Origin: Planctomycetaceae bacterium
GTDB lineage: Bacteria > Planctomycetota > Phycisphaerae > Phycisphaerales > Zrk34
Direction: 5' to 3'
Assembly: GCA_002685935.1 (NCBI GenBank)
Contig: NYZD01000029.1
Span: 1-45,652, forward strand
Length of the DNA: 45,652 bases
Positions 16,131 through 24,611 of this stretch are shown one piece after another. Made by a program: the position numbers and the translations under genes. Position 1 is the first letter of the stretch. Each line of letters starts with the position of its first letter. The notes below the pieces were generated by a model. It made no database searches and was not told the DNA's origin. It saw only the letters and a list, made by a program, of their open reading frames with translations.

Positions 16131-17555
16131 TCATTTATCTAACGTGAGTACCGCGACATCCAGGCAGGCCATGCGCGCGTAATCGCGCACGAACAGTCGC
16201 CCTCCGGCCAGGGCCATCGGGCCCCATGATTGCTCTCCGTGCAGGACCTTCGCGTGAGCCAGGGGCCGGTACGCTTGGCGGGACGCCTCCGCGAGGCTCA
16301 AGTTGCCGCTGTCGTCCATCGCGAAGATCACGCCGTCAGCGATGAGCAGCGGCCCGAGGCCGAAGCGATTGGCCGCTCCGCTCGTCCAGCGAATGGCTCC
16401 TGACAGTTCCAGGCAGGTCAACTGTCCGTCAGGGCGGATTCCGTAGATCAGCCCGTCGTGCAGGATTGGCGTCTGTTGCGCGGCGCCGAATACTTCCGGG
16501 TCAAGCCGGAACAGTGGCTTGGCGACGTAGCCGTCGTCGCTGGCGCGGACCTGCAACATCATGCTGCCCGCGCCGTAGCCGCCGCTCAGGAAGATGCGCC
16601 CGTCGCCGATGACCAGTGGTGACGTGATGTTGGCGATGTCGATCCGCCACGCGTCGGTCTGCCAGAGGATCGCGCCGTTCTCGGCCGACACGCCGACGAC
16701 CCCCCCGTTGCCGCAATAGACATAGGTCTGCTGGCCGTCCAGTTGCATCGTCACGATCGAGGCGTGGGTCATCTTCCAACCGCGCGGGTTGGGGGTGCGC
16801 CAGATCACCTCGCCCGTGCGGCAGTCCACGGCCATCATCAACGCATCAGGCCCGCCCGGTGCGAGGATCACGCGATCCCCATCGATCAGCGGGCACTGGC
16901 CGGCATACCACGGCGGCACGGTCGCGCCGTGGTCCCGTACCAGGTCCAGGAACCATTTGCGTTCGCCGGTCGTCGCGTCGACACAGAGCACGTGACACTT
17001 CGGCCCGAGCGTGACGACAATGGCATCGGTGACAGCGGGTACGGTGCGCGACATGCCGTGGTTTCGCTTGACCTTCACACTGTAGTGGTATCGCCAGATG
17101 TCGCTTCCGTCAGCGGGAGAAATGCAGCGCAGCGCGTCGGCCTGATGCTCACGGTCGTAGTCGAGCAGGTAGATGCGGCCGTTGCGAATCACGGGGCCGG
17201 CGTATCCCTCACCCACGTCGACGGCCCACAATTGTGTCGGCTCCGACGCACTCCATTGACGCGACAGTGCTACCGATTCGTGTGAGATGCCGTCGCGATG
17301 ATCGCCACGGAACCCGGACCATGACCCGGCCAAATCCGTCGGGCGGCCGGTGCCGGCAATGAATTCATGAACCCGCTCATGGTGTGCCGGGCGAAGTGGG
17401 GCGGCGCCGCCCGGCGAAGCATGCGCCTGATCGCGGCCGGGCGTGCGTGGCGTGGCCGGGGCAGCCCATGTCGTCAACAACCACAGTGACAGCGCCGCAA
17501 CTGCCGCAGCCGCGATCGCCCCTGGCACGAGTTTGTCAATCGGCCAACGTTTCAT
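16131..17555 (-). CDS. Membrane-anchored PQQ-like beta-propeller protein (first gene of the redox operon)
   Basis: 474 residues. After MKRWPIDK a hydrophobic segment (about 11-31) serves as signal anchor or signal peptide. It is followed by the 'GSWSGFRGDHRDGIS' entry motif common to PQQ-like proteins of planctomycetes, then about seven blades ('RIYLLDYDREHQADALRCISPADGSDIWRY', 'VYCGNGGVVGVSAENGAILWQT' and similar, shortened here). No residues required for PQQ chemistry can be assigned with confidence, so I call it PQQ-like only. It is the most upstream minus-strand gene of the region and diverges from the pseudopilin gene. Its first 14 coding bases are nearly identical to those of the NapH-like gene. 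Confidence 0.85.
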   Translation of the reverse strand: MKRWPIDKLVPGAIAAAAVAALSLWLLTTWAAPATPRTPGRDQAHASPGGAAPLRPAHHERVHEFIAGTGRPTDLAGSWSGFRGDHRDGISHESVALSRQWSASEPTQLWAVDVGEGYAGPVIRNGRIYLLDYDREHQADALRCISPADGSDIWRYHYSVKVKRNHGMSRTVPAVTDAIVVTLGPKCHVLCVDATTGERKWFLDLVRDHGATVPPWYAGQCPLIDGDRVILAPGGPDALMMAVDCRTGEVIWRTPNPRGWKMTHASIVTMQLDGQQTYVYCGNGGVVGVSAENGAILWQTDAWRIDIANITSPLVIGDGRIFLSGGYGAGSMMLQVRASDDGYVAKPLFRLDPEVFGAAQQTPILHDGLIYGIRPDGQLTCLELSGAIRWTSGAANRFGLGPLLIADGVIFAMDDSGNLSLAEASRQAYRPLAHAKVLHGEQSWGPMALAGGRLFVRDYARMACLDVAVLTLDK

Positions 17556-17644
17556 GATATGAGCCGGGGTGCCTGTTCATTGTGTGATGGTACCGCAGAC
17601 GTTGTGGATTTGCGTCATTGCCGCGGCCGGGAGGTGGCAATGTA

Positions 17645-17675
17645 TTGAATAAGGAATCAGGAAACCGGTTAGAAT
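17645..17675 (+). promoter_or_regulatory. Possible promoter of the pseudopilin gene
   Basis: TTGAAT (17645-17650) and TAGAAT (17670-17675) lie 19 bases apart on the plus strand. The spacing is longer than ideal. If used, transcription would begin close to 17682, which favours the ATG at 17742 as the translation start. Confidence 0.3.
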
Positions 17676-17741
17676 ACTCGTATGGCCGGTCAATCACGCC
17701 AACTTCGACGTCGATCACTTCCCGCGAGCGGTGCGCCGAGC

Positions 17742-18506
17742 ATGGCGACATCGCAGTTTGTCCCACGCGACGGGTCCGCCGCAGGTTTCACGCTGATCGA
17801 GCTTCTCGTGGTCGTCGCGATCATCGCATTGTTGCTCGGAATTTTGCTGCCGGCGATGAGCAAGGCCAGGGAGGTCACCACGCTGACGGTGTGCGGATCC
17901 AACATGCGTCAGATCGGAGTGGGCATCGCGGCTTACGCCAGCGAGTTCGGCCAGATTCCCAGCGGACCGGACGTTTCGGCTCTGGCCGCCGTGCTGGAGG
18001 CCAATGACGGCACACTGGCGACGACCCAGATCTGGACCGGCCCGCAGACGCCGGCGCAGCGCACCATGGCGCTGGGCCTGCTGATCGACCACACCGACTT
18101 CCCGCCCGACAGCTTCTACTGTCCCGGCGACAACTCCAACGATCCCGTCGAAGAACTGGCACACGTGAGCGACAAGACGCTTTCCCCGGCGTTTAGTTCG
18201 TATTGGTATCGCCAGCTTGACCAGACCGATGGACGCGGGCGGTTCGGCGACCTGGGCACGAATGAACTGGGCTTTGCGGCGAAGGCAATGGCGCTGGACA
18301 TGAACTCGACGATTGACGTCGTCCCTGATTACTTCCGCACGAACCATGACGCCGAGAGGATCAACGTGCTTTACAGCGACGGCAGCGTGATCGCCTTGCG
18401 CAATACGAACGATGCGTTCACGTTGCGCAACCAAGATCTGGCGACGACGCCCCAGCGGCGCGACGAGATCCTTCAGAACGCCGATCAGCCGGGCCGCTTC
18501 AGGTAG
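17742..18506 (+). CDS. Type II secretion-like pseudopilin (prepilin-type N-terminus)
   Basis: 254 residues from the chosen start. A short leader ends in a prepilin peptidase site Gly15|Phe16 (GFTLIELL), with the conserved Glu at +5 (Glu20), then a hydrophobic helix running to LLPAMSKAR. This is the standard form in planctomycetes, which encode many such pseudopilins. The C-terminal part holds the H-x9-DG motif (HDAERINVLYSDG) common to that group. An upstream ATG at 17682 would extend the leader by 20 residues; leaders of this class are usually short, and the candidate promoter also favours 17742. It probably belongs to a pilus- or secretion-like filament. No secretion ATPase or platform gene is nearby. 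Confidence 0.87.
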   Translation: MATSQFVPRDGSAAGFTLIELLVVVAIIALLLGILLPAMSKAREVTTLTVCGSNMRQIGVGIAAYASEFGQIPSGPDVSALAAVLEANDGTLATTQIWTGPQTPAQRTMALGLLIDHTDFPPDSFYCPGDNSNDPVEELAHVSDKTLSPAFSSYWYRQLDQTDGRGRFGDLGTNELGFAAKAMALDMNSTIDVVPDYFRTNHDAERINVLYSDGSVIALRNTNDAFTLRNQDLATTPQRRDEILQNADQPGRFR

Positions 18507-18593
18507 TTGATTTCAGAATTTGATCCGGCCTCACGTCCATTTACTGTCGGTCTACGGTGGGTCCGGCGACTTTGAAGCATCGCGCTCGACCGG

Positions 18594-19895
18594 CTATTCG
18601 GTCGCATCGTCGGCGGGGCGCGTGGTGGCCGGTTTCCATGACTTGGATCTGATGTCGAACGCCATGAGCGCGCTGCCGTGCCGAATGTAGAGCCGACCAT
18701 TGGCGACGGTCGGATGGGCCCAGTTCTGGCGCTTGCCTTTGGGGACCTTGAACGAGCTGACGAGGCCGAAGTCCTTGGGTGAGGCCTTGATCAGCCCGAT
18801 CTGTCCGTTCTCACCGTAACCATAGAACATGCCGTCGGCGTAGGTGATCGATCCTTTCCCGACCGCCCGCGTCTCGGCCGCGACTTCGCCGGTTTTCAGG
18901 TTCAGACAGATCCAGTCGCCGCCGCTGCTTTTATCGCTTGCCCCATAGACGTGGCCCTTGTGCAGGATCACGCCTCCGATCTGACAATCGAGTTTATCAT
19001 CGTGCCATTTTGCGGTGACACTTTTGCCGTCCTTGGCCAGCTCGAGCATGTCGCCTCCGACGCCGTAGCCGCTGGTGACGTAGATCCGGCCGTTTTCGTA
19101 GACGGGGCTGACGGCCTCGATGTCGTACGAGGCCTTTCGCGGATGTCGCCACAGCAGTTCGCCATTGGCCGCATCGACGCCGACGAGTGCGGCCGCGGTG
19201 AACGTCACGATCAGTTGCCGGCCGCCGCGCTCGATGAGGATGGGCGAGCAGTAACCGGATTTATCGGTCAACTCGCGGCAGACCCACACGGTCTCGCCGG
19301 TCTTCTTGTCGAGCGCCACCATTCCGGCCTTCTTGCCGCCGGGGGTGCAGATGACTTTATCGCCGACGATCAGCAGCGACTCGACCATTCCCCAGTTGAG
19401 AACGCGCGCGCCGAACTTCTTCTGCGTGTCGACGCCCCATTGCTCGTCGCCGGTGATCGCGTCGAGACAGGCGACGCGCCCGTGGGCGCTGAGCACGTAC
19501 AGCCGGCCGTCGTCGATCGTGGGTGTGGCGCGCGTCCCGTCGCGGCTGCCCGACCAGTCGGGGCCGTATGGCTTGTCCCATAGCGGATTGCCGTCGAGGT
19601 CGTAGGCGAACACATGACCGTCTTTGCCCTTGAGACCGGTGGTGTAAAGCATCTTGCCACTCACCACGACCGACCCGAAGCCGTGGCCGAGATCCTCCAC
19701 GGCCCACAGCAACGTCGGTCCCTCAGCGGGCCACTGATCGAGCAATCCCTTCTCGGGAGATTTCCCATCGCGCGCCGGACCGCGGAATTGCGGCCAGTCA
19801 CCGGCGAATGTCGTTGCTCCGGCCGCGATGACGAAGGTCGCTATGAGGACGGGTCGCAACAGAGGTACGTGCAATGCAGATGTTCGATGGGTCAT
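18594..19895 (-). CDS. Secreted PQQ-like (quinoprotein-type) beta-propeller protein
   Basis: 433 residues. A signal peptide (about 1-31, ending near TTFAG) leads into DWPQFRGPARDGKSPE, the typical opening of this planctomycete propeller family. Repeated PQQ-like blades follow ('VVSGKMLYTTGLKGKDG', 'LYVLSAHGRVACLDAITGDEQW', 'RIYVTSGYGVGGDMLEL'). The start is well supported: AGGAG lies seven bases upstream of the ATG. The gene stands alone, convergent with the pseudopilin gene (87-base gap, no clear terminator) and 275 bases downstream of the URO-D-like gene. It is unlike the three operon propellers in having a cleavable signal rather than an anchor. Function unknown. Confidence 0.88.
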   Translation of the reverse strand: MTHRTSALHVPLLRPVLIATFVIAAGATTFAGDWPQFRGPARDGKSPEKGLLDQWPAEGPTLLWAVEDLGHGFGSVVVSGKMLYTTGLKGKDGHVFAYDLDGNPLWDKPYGPDWSGSRDGTRATPTIDDGRLYVLSAHGRVACLDAITGDEQWGVDTQKKFGARVLNWGMVESLLIVGDKVICTPGGKKAGMVALDKKTGETVWVCRELTDKSGYCSPILIERGGRQLIVTFTAAALVGVDAANGELLWRHPRKASYDIEAVSPVYENGRIYVTSGYGVGGDMLELAKDGKSVTAKWHDDKLDCQIGGVILHKGHVYGASDKSSGGDWICLNLKTGEVAAETRAVGKGSITYADGMFYGYGENGQIGLIKASPKDFGLVSSFKVPKGKRQNWAHPTVANGRLYIRHGSALMAFDIRSKSWKPATTRPADDATE

Positions 19896-20170
19896 GACTC
19901 AACTCCTATGGCCAATCTGAAGTTGGCGCCGTCTGCGCCGCCAAGCTGGGCCTGTCGCCGAGGATCCGTCCACGGTGTCCGCGTGCGGCCGATCCGCGCC
20001 CTGTTCGTCAGTCAGCTATTCGGGAATGTAACGCCGCCACCGTGCGGACGCCACTGCCTTCCCTTCGCCCGCATCCGGCACGGAGCCGGGCCCGGGCGTG
20101 CTCTGGGCGGCACGGTCGTCGCCCTGAATCTGCTATCGGGATCGGGCAATACACGGGTTGGGCTCGTGGC

Positions 20171-21220
20171 TCACGAGTAGTGGGTGGCGTATTTCTCCAT
20201 CGCATCCATCAACGCTTTGACGTTCGGCATCGGCACACCGGGGTACAAGCCGTGGATCATCATCAGGCCGCCGCGGCGGCCGCCTAGCTTCTCGACCTCC
20301 TCGCGGATGAGTCGGTCGATCTGGTCGGGCGTGCCGTGGGGCACGATGCTCTGGCGGTCGATATCCAGATCGATACAGATGCGTCCGGCGAACTTGTCGG
20401 CGATCCAGTCGATGCCGTTGACGAGATCCTGCAGATTGATGATCTCGACGCCGCCATCGATCAGGTCATCGACGAGCGTGCGAATGTCCCCATCGGAGTG
20501 CATGTGCACGGCGCAGCCGCGGTCACGCGCGGGCTTCATCAATCGCTGATAGACCGGCTTGATGTATTTGCCGAAGCTGTCGGGCGACAGCATGGGCCCG
20601 ACCTGCATGCCCAGGTCCTCGGGATAGCTCATGATGTCCGGGTCGAGCGCGAGCCATTGGCTGACGATCTGGTGGTTGAAATCTTCGACCATCGCGATGA
20701 GCCGAGGGAGGTCGGCAGCATCATCGAGCATGTCGAAGGTCAGATCCTCGTAGCCTCGAATATCCTGCAGGCGAAGGAACGTGTGCCCATGCGGGAGCGA
20801 GCCCCGCACAAGCTGGCCGCTTTGCTTCTGTTGGGCGACGGTGGTGCTAACGCTTGACCAGTCGACAGGTTGTATGCCATCGGTGTGGTTTGGGTCAGGC
20901 GGCGTGTATTGTCCCAGGGCGTTCCAGTCGGCCAGCGGGTTCTGGCGGACGACGCCGACGATCCCGTCGTCGGTCGTTTCCCACACACAACCCCATCCAT
21001 CCGTGTAGGGTTGGTCGCTTTGCTGATTCGGCGCGTAACGGGGAGTGACGTTCGTTTGTCTTGTGAAATCGGGGAACAGAAACGGATGAGCTTCCATCAG
21101 ATCCTGCAAGGCGTTCTGGTCATAGTGATGCCAGCACGCTGAATTGACATGGAAGTTCATCGGAATGTAGTCCGGGCATTCAAAGCGAATGGCTTTGATG
21201 ACGTTTTCGCGATGGTTCAC
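20171..21220 (-). CDS. Uroporphyrinogen-decarboxylase-family (MtaA/CmuA-like) protein
   Basis: 349 residues spanning the URO-D TIM barrel. It starts MNHRENVIKAIRFECPDYIP, the usual opening of the non-haem branch of this family. It also has EDLGMQVGPMLSP (201-213) and the barrel motif HMHSDGDI (239-246). Members of this branch act on methyl groups of corrinoid systems or have unknown roles; true haem-pathway HemE has a different N-terminal Arg motif that I do not see. No corrinoid protein or methyltransferase partner is adjacent. It starts with GTG. The 283 bases upstream separate it from the MoxR/VWA operon, so it may have its own promoter. Confidence 0.82.
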   Translation of the reverse strand: MNHRENVIKAIRFECPDYIPMNFHVNSACWHHYDQNALQDLMEAHPFLFPDFTRQTNVTPRYAPNQQSDQPYTDGWGCVWETTDDGIVGVVRQNPLADWNALGQYTPPDPNHTDGIQPVDWSSVSTTVAQQKQSGQLVRGSLPHGHTFLRLQDIRGYEDLTFDMLDDAADLPRLIAMVEDFNHQIVSQWLALDPDIMSYPEDLGMQVGPMLSPDSFGKYIKPVYQRLMKPARDRGCAVHMHSDGDIRTLVDDLIDGGVEIINLQDLVNGIDWIADKFAGRICIDLDIDRQSIVPHGTPDQIDRLIREEVEKLGGRRGGLMMIHGLYPGVPMPNVKALMDAMEKYATHYS

Positions 21221-21503
21221 GGCAGGTATCCCGCGGGGTTGGGAGTATCAATCATTTTACAACAAGCCGGCGTGACCGTGGCGATTGTGAGAATAGCGAT
21301 CGGCGCCCGCGACGGGTTCCCCGGTTCGCTACGGGAAGTGATGGTGTCGGAGCTGCGCTCGCTGTTGGAGTGGTGACGGCGTGGATCGGTCCTCAATGAC
21401 GTCGAATGGGAAGCACGGTGTGAATGGATAGGCCGGTGTGCCCACTTTCTCGGTGCCGGGTGGTCCTGGGGACATGCCGGGCCGGTTCAGAGCCGTCGCA
21501 GGT

Positions 21504-22220
21504 TCAATGCGTCATCGCATAGACGTAGATGTTCGCGCCCATTTGCAGCGACAGTTGCTCGTCGCTGGGACCGAACCACTGAGCCCACGCGCAGTGCAGG
21601 TCGCCCGAGCCCATGACGGCAATCAGGCGATCGCGATGGTAGACGCCCCAGAGGCCGTGATCCCGTCCCTGCATATGCGGCAACCCGTTGCGCATTGGAT
21701 ACACGCAGCGGAAGATGTCGTGATTCTTCTTGAGTTTCACGAACCGTGCGTCGGGGAATATCTTCTCCAGATCACGCCGCATTCCGTTGAAAAACACGTC
21801 CGGCCGTGAATAGGACAGGACGCAGTCGTCGATGTAAAGGAAGCCGCCACGGCGCAGGTATTCGCGCATGTTGTCGCGCTGCTGATCGGACAGGGCGGGG
21901 GACTGCTGGGCGTGCATGAAGATGAACGGATAACGGACCATGTCGTCGAGATCGGCGACGGACGGCGTGCCCCAGTCAAACTCGAGGTTGACGTTGGTGA
22001 TCTGGCGCAAGCGCTCGATCATGTTCAGATCGCCCTCGGGATGGTGGAACCAATCATTGAGACCGCGGCGCGTTACGTCGAACTGCATTCGGCCCCACCG
22101 CACGCGACTGCCGCGGTTTTCCTCGAAATCATCGGCGAAGGAGAGCGTGGGCAATGCGATGCCGGTCGCGGCCGCGATCTTCATAAACTGCCGACGAGAG
22201 ACATCCAGTTGTAGTGTCAT
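21504..22220 (-). CDS. DUF4159 protein with Tat-like signal
   Basis: 238 residues. The N-terminus has SRRQFMKIAAATG (8-20), a Tat-type signal. The rest matches what I know of DUF4159: an N-terminal 'VRWGRMQFDVTRRGLNDW' strand, then FIFMHAQQSPALSD and a YLRRGGFLYIDDC segment resembling the class I glutamine-amidotransferase/ThuA fold that places a 'flat screen' over a ligand pocket. DUF4159 proteins accompany MoxR/VWA clusters in planctomycetes and other phyla. The start is supported by GAGG about six bases upstream. It is the last gene of the eight-gene operon, 17 bases after the VWA gene. Enzymatic activity is unproven. Confidence 0.85.
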   Translation of the reverse strand: MTLQLDVSRRQFMKIAAATGIALPTLSFADDFEENRGSRVRWGRMQFDVTRRGLNDWFHHPEGDLNMIERLRQITNVNLEFDWGTPSVADLDDMVRYPFIFMHAQQSPALSDQQRDNMREYLRRGGFLYIDDCVLSYSRPDVFFNGMRRDLEKIFPDARFVKLKKNHDIFRCVYPMRNGLPHMQGRDHGLWGVYHRDRLIAVMGSGDLHCAWAQWFGPSDEQLSLQMGANIYVYAMTH

Positions 22221-22237
22221 TTTGCACCTCGCGATGG

Positions 22238-24580
22238 TTAGATCATTCTATTCAGTCGACGGACCAAAAGCTCGACGAGAAAGAGGCCAAGCAGGATTCC
22301 GAACACCCATGACGTGTGCCACAAGGCCTTGCGTTCGGTCTGGACGACTTCGCTGGGGTAGCGGGGCAGCCAGTTGGCGTAGTCGAACCGGCCGTCGGGA
22401 TCGATGAGGGTGCCGCCGCTGGCCGCGGCGATCTCGGCCAGGCCGCGCCGGTCGGCTTTGAGGGCTTTGAACTCAGGATCGACACTGGTCGCGCGACCGG
22501 TGATGTAGGCTTCGGCGACGACCGCTTCGCCTTCACGCGCGACCAGCCGCCAACTGTGCCCGGCCTGGGTCGTGACGGCGCTGCGGTACTCATCGGGCTT
22601 CTCGGTCGGCTCCATGCGCAGGACCGAAGACGCATCGTCGGACACCGCCGCGAACGTGAGATCCTCAAACGATTGCGGTGCCGTCTCGGGCAACAAGAAC
22701 CGGACTTCGACGAGCTGATCGGGCGGATGGATCGTCGATTCGAGCATCCACGCCGGGCGGCGTTTGATCGCCGTGGCCAGATAGCTCACCAGGTGACGCC
22801 AGAACTGGTCGTAGGCGAAGGAGTCGGCCTCGATCTGCAATCGCCAGCGCCACAGTGAATCGGTGGTCAGCACCGCCGACCGACCCTTGCCATAGCGCTG
22901 GACGGCCAGCGCGATTGGCGGTTGACCGTCGCTCGTCGCCAGGTGTCCGACCTCAGCGCGCGCCAGGACCGTGGCGCCGGGCTTGGCTCGCAGGACAGGG
23001 GCGAGAGATGCGTAGCGGGGCAACCCGTCGGTGATCTCCTTCCCGCCGCTCACGGCAAAGCCGAAGATGGGGCTTTCGCGGCCGTCGCGCGTCAGCGACA
23101 GCGTGTGCAGGGCATCGCGTCCGGTTCGGACTGGATCACGCGCGAAACTGCTGTGCAGTCGGATGCTCTGCACTCTTTTCTGAACGGTGATGTCGTGGTA
23201 CCGATCCATGTGGCTGGGAACTCGCCGATTGGTGCTTGTCGCGTCGGCGAAGATCACAGGCAGGAATTGCTCGATGCGCGATTCGGCGAGCGCGGCCGCT
23301 GACGCCGGATTCGCGTTGATGACCAGCAAGCCACCGCCTTCGGACACGTAGTCCCTCAGCGTTGATTCCATCTTCGCCGTCATCTGCTGACGCGACAGGT
23401 TCATGAGCATCACGACGTGGAAGCGCCTAATCTCAGTGGGACCGGGGAACGGGTCTTCGACATAGGCGCTCCCGCTGGGTGACGGCATCGCGCCGGCGGC
23501 GAAGCGCGTTTCCATTTCCGCATTGTCGGTCCGGTCGAACACGCCGCGCAGGTGTCGCGTGCCCCAATCGAGCGCGCCCTGGTAGAGCAATACCGAGGGC
23601 TTGTCCTCGCGCACGCCCTGGACGGTCCACTTAACCGACGCGAGTGTTTCGACGGGGTTGTGGATGGCCGCCTCATAGGTCATCGTCCGATCCGATGAGA
23701 TCGGCAGTTCAAACATCACCGCACGTGCCACGAGTGTCTGTCCGTGGTGCTTGATATCCTGTTCGTAGATGACGTGATCATCATCACGGACGGTGATGCT
23801 CAGTGGCTCATCGGCGGGCAATTCTGACGCCCTGATCAGCATGTTCACCGGCACTTTCGTGCCCACCAGGCCGACGGAAGCGGATTCGAGTTTGGCAATC
23901 TCAACGAAAGGCTTTGAAACCAGCTCGGTGGTCATCGGGACAAATGCGTGGCGCAAGCCGGTTTGGTGCACGGCATCGAGCGCCAGTTGTCGCGTGTCGG
24001 CCGACGTGTCGACGCCGTCGGTCAGGCAGATCACCGCGTCGTATCCCTGGCTGCTGAAGCGATGGGCCCAGTCCGCCAGATTCCGGTACAGCGCGGTGCC
24101 GCGCACCGGTGGCTCGTCGGCCTCGTCCGCGCCGTCGGTCACCGGTGGCGCGGCGTCCGCGGGTTGGTCGACGGTCCTCATCTCGTCGGCAAAAGCGAAC
24201 GTGTCGAGTTCCAGGTGTTCGTCCTGATTGGCAAGCGTCTGGTTCCAATACCACAGGGCACGTTCGCGCCGGGTCGCGCCGTGAATGCCTTCGACGTCCA
24301 TCGAGCCGGATTCGTCGAACACGACGGCGACCTTCGGCCGCGGGTCGGCATCGAGATGGGTTTCGGTGACGAGCGTGGGCCGGGTCAGACAAAGCAGGAT
24401 CAGGATCATGGCCGCGGCGCGGCACAAGCCGAGCAGCAGGCGCGCCCATCGGCGCAGATGGACCAGCGTGAAGGCGTATGAAATCCACACGATCAGGAAA
24501 CACGCGATGAGCGCCGCGATCAGGCCGGTCAGGCCGCCGGGAAAGCTCCACTGAATATCCTCAAGGGCCTCGATCCGCAC
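22238..24580 (-). CDS. Membrane VWA / glutamine-amidotransferase-like protein
   Basis: 780 residues. Two N-terminal membrane segments (about 18-38 and 46-66) precede a von Willebrand A domain with an intact MIDAS motif Asp89-x-Ser91-x-Ser93 (DESGSM). The middle region, around VLLYQGALDWGTRHLRGVF and YVSEGGGLLVINAN, resembles the amidotransferase-like domain found in many large VWA membrane proteins. A final membrane segment lies near 752-772. The protein is therefore anchored at both ends with its bulk outside the cytoplasm. It starts with GTG preceded by GGAGG about ten bases upstream. The gap to the upstream coiled-coil gene is 31 bases. It probably works with the MoxR ATPase as a metal-dependent adhesion or assembly partner (inference from the family). 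Confidence 0.86.
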   Translation of the reverse strand: MRIEALEDIQWSFPGGLTGLIAALIACFLIVWISYAFTLVHLRRWARLLLGLCRAAAMILILLCLTRPTLVTETHLDADPRPKVAVVFDESGSMDVEGIHGATRRERALWYWNQTLANQDEHLELDTFAFADEMRTVDQPADAAPPVTDGADEADEPPVRGTALYRNLADWAHRFSSQGYDAVICLTDGVDTSADTRQLALDAVHQTGLRHAFVPMTTELVSKPFVEIAKLESASVGLVGTKVPVNMLIRASELPADEPLSITVRDDDHVIYEQDIKHHGQTLVARAVMFELPISSDRTMTYEAAIHNPVETLASVKWTVQGVREDKPSVLLYQGALDWGTRHLRGVFDRTDNAEMETRFAAGAMPSPSGSAYVEDPFPGPTEIRRFHVVMLMNLSRQQMTAKMESTLRDYVSEGGGLLVINANPASAAALAESRIEQFLPVIFADATSTNRRVPSHMDRYHDITVQKRVQSIRLHSSFARDPVRTGRDALHTLSLTRDGRESPIFGFAVSGGKEITDGLPRYASLAPVLRAKPGATVLARAEVGHLATSDGQPPIALAVQRYGKGRSAVLTTDSLWRWRLQIEADSFAYDQFWRHLVSYLATAIKRRPAWMLESTIHPPDQLVEVRFLLPETAPQSFEDLTFAAVSDDASSVLRMEPTEKPDEYRSAVTTQAGHSWRLVAREGEAVVAEAYITGRATSVDPEFKALKADRRGLAEIAAASGGTLIDPDGRFDYANWLPRYPSEVVQTERKALWHTSWVFGILLGLFLVELLVRRLNRMI

Positions 24581-24611
24581 GGGTCGCGATCCTCCAACGA
24601 CGGTCCTGAAG

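Noticed and set aside
15955-16134. Upstream extension of the NHL gene by 60 residues, with an ATGA overlap at 16131-16134
   Set aside because: The extension would bury the Tat motif far from the N-terminus and its composition is not protein-like.
19923-19944. Hairpin (TTGGCG/CGCCAA) upstream of the secreted propeller gene
   Set aside because: A six-pair stem with a ten-base loop, without conserved context, is too weak to call a riboswitch or terminator.
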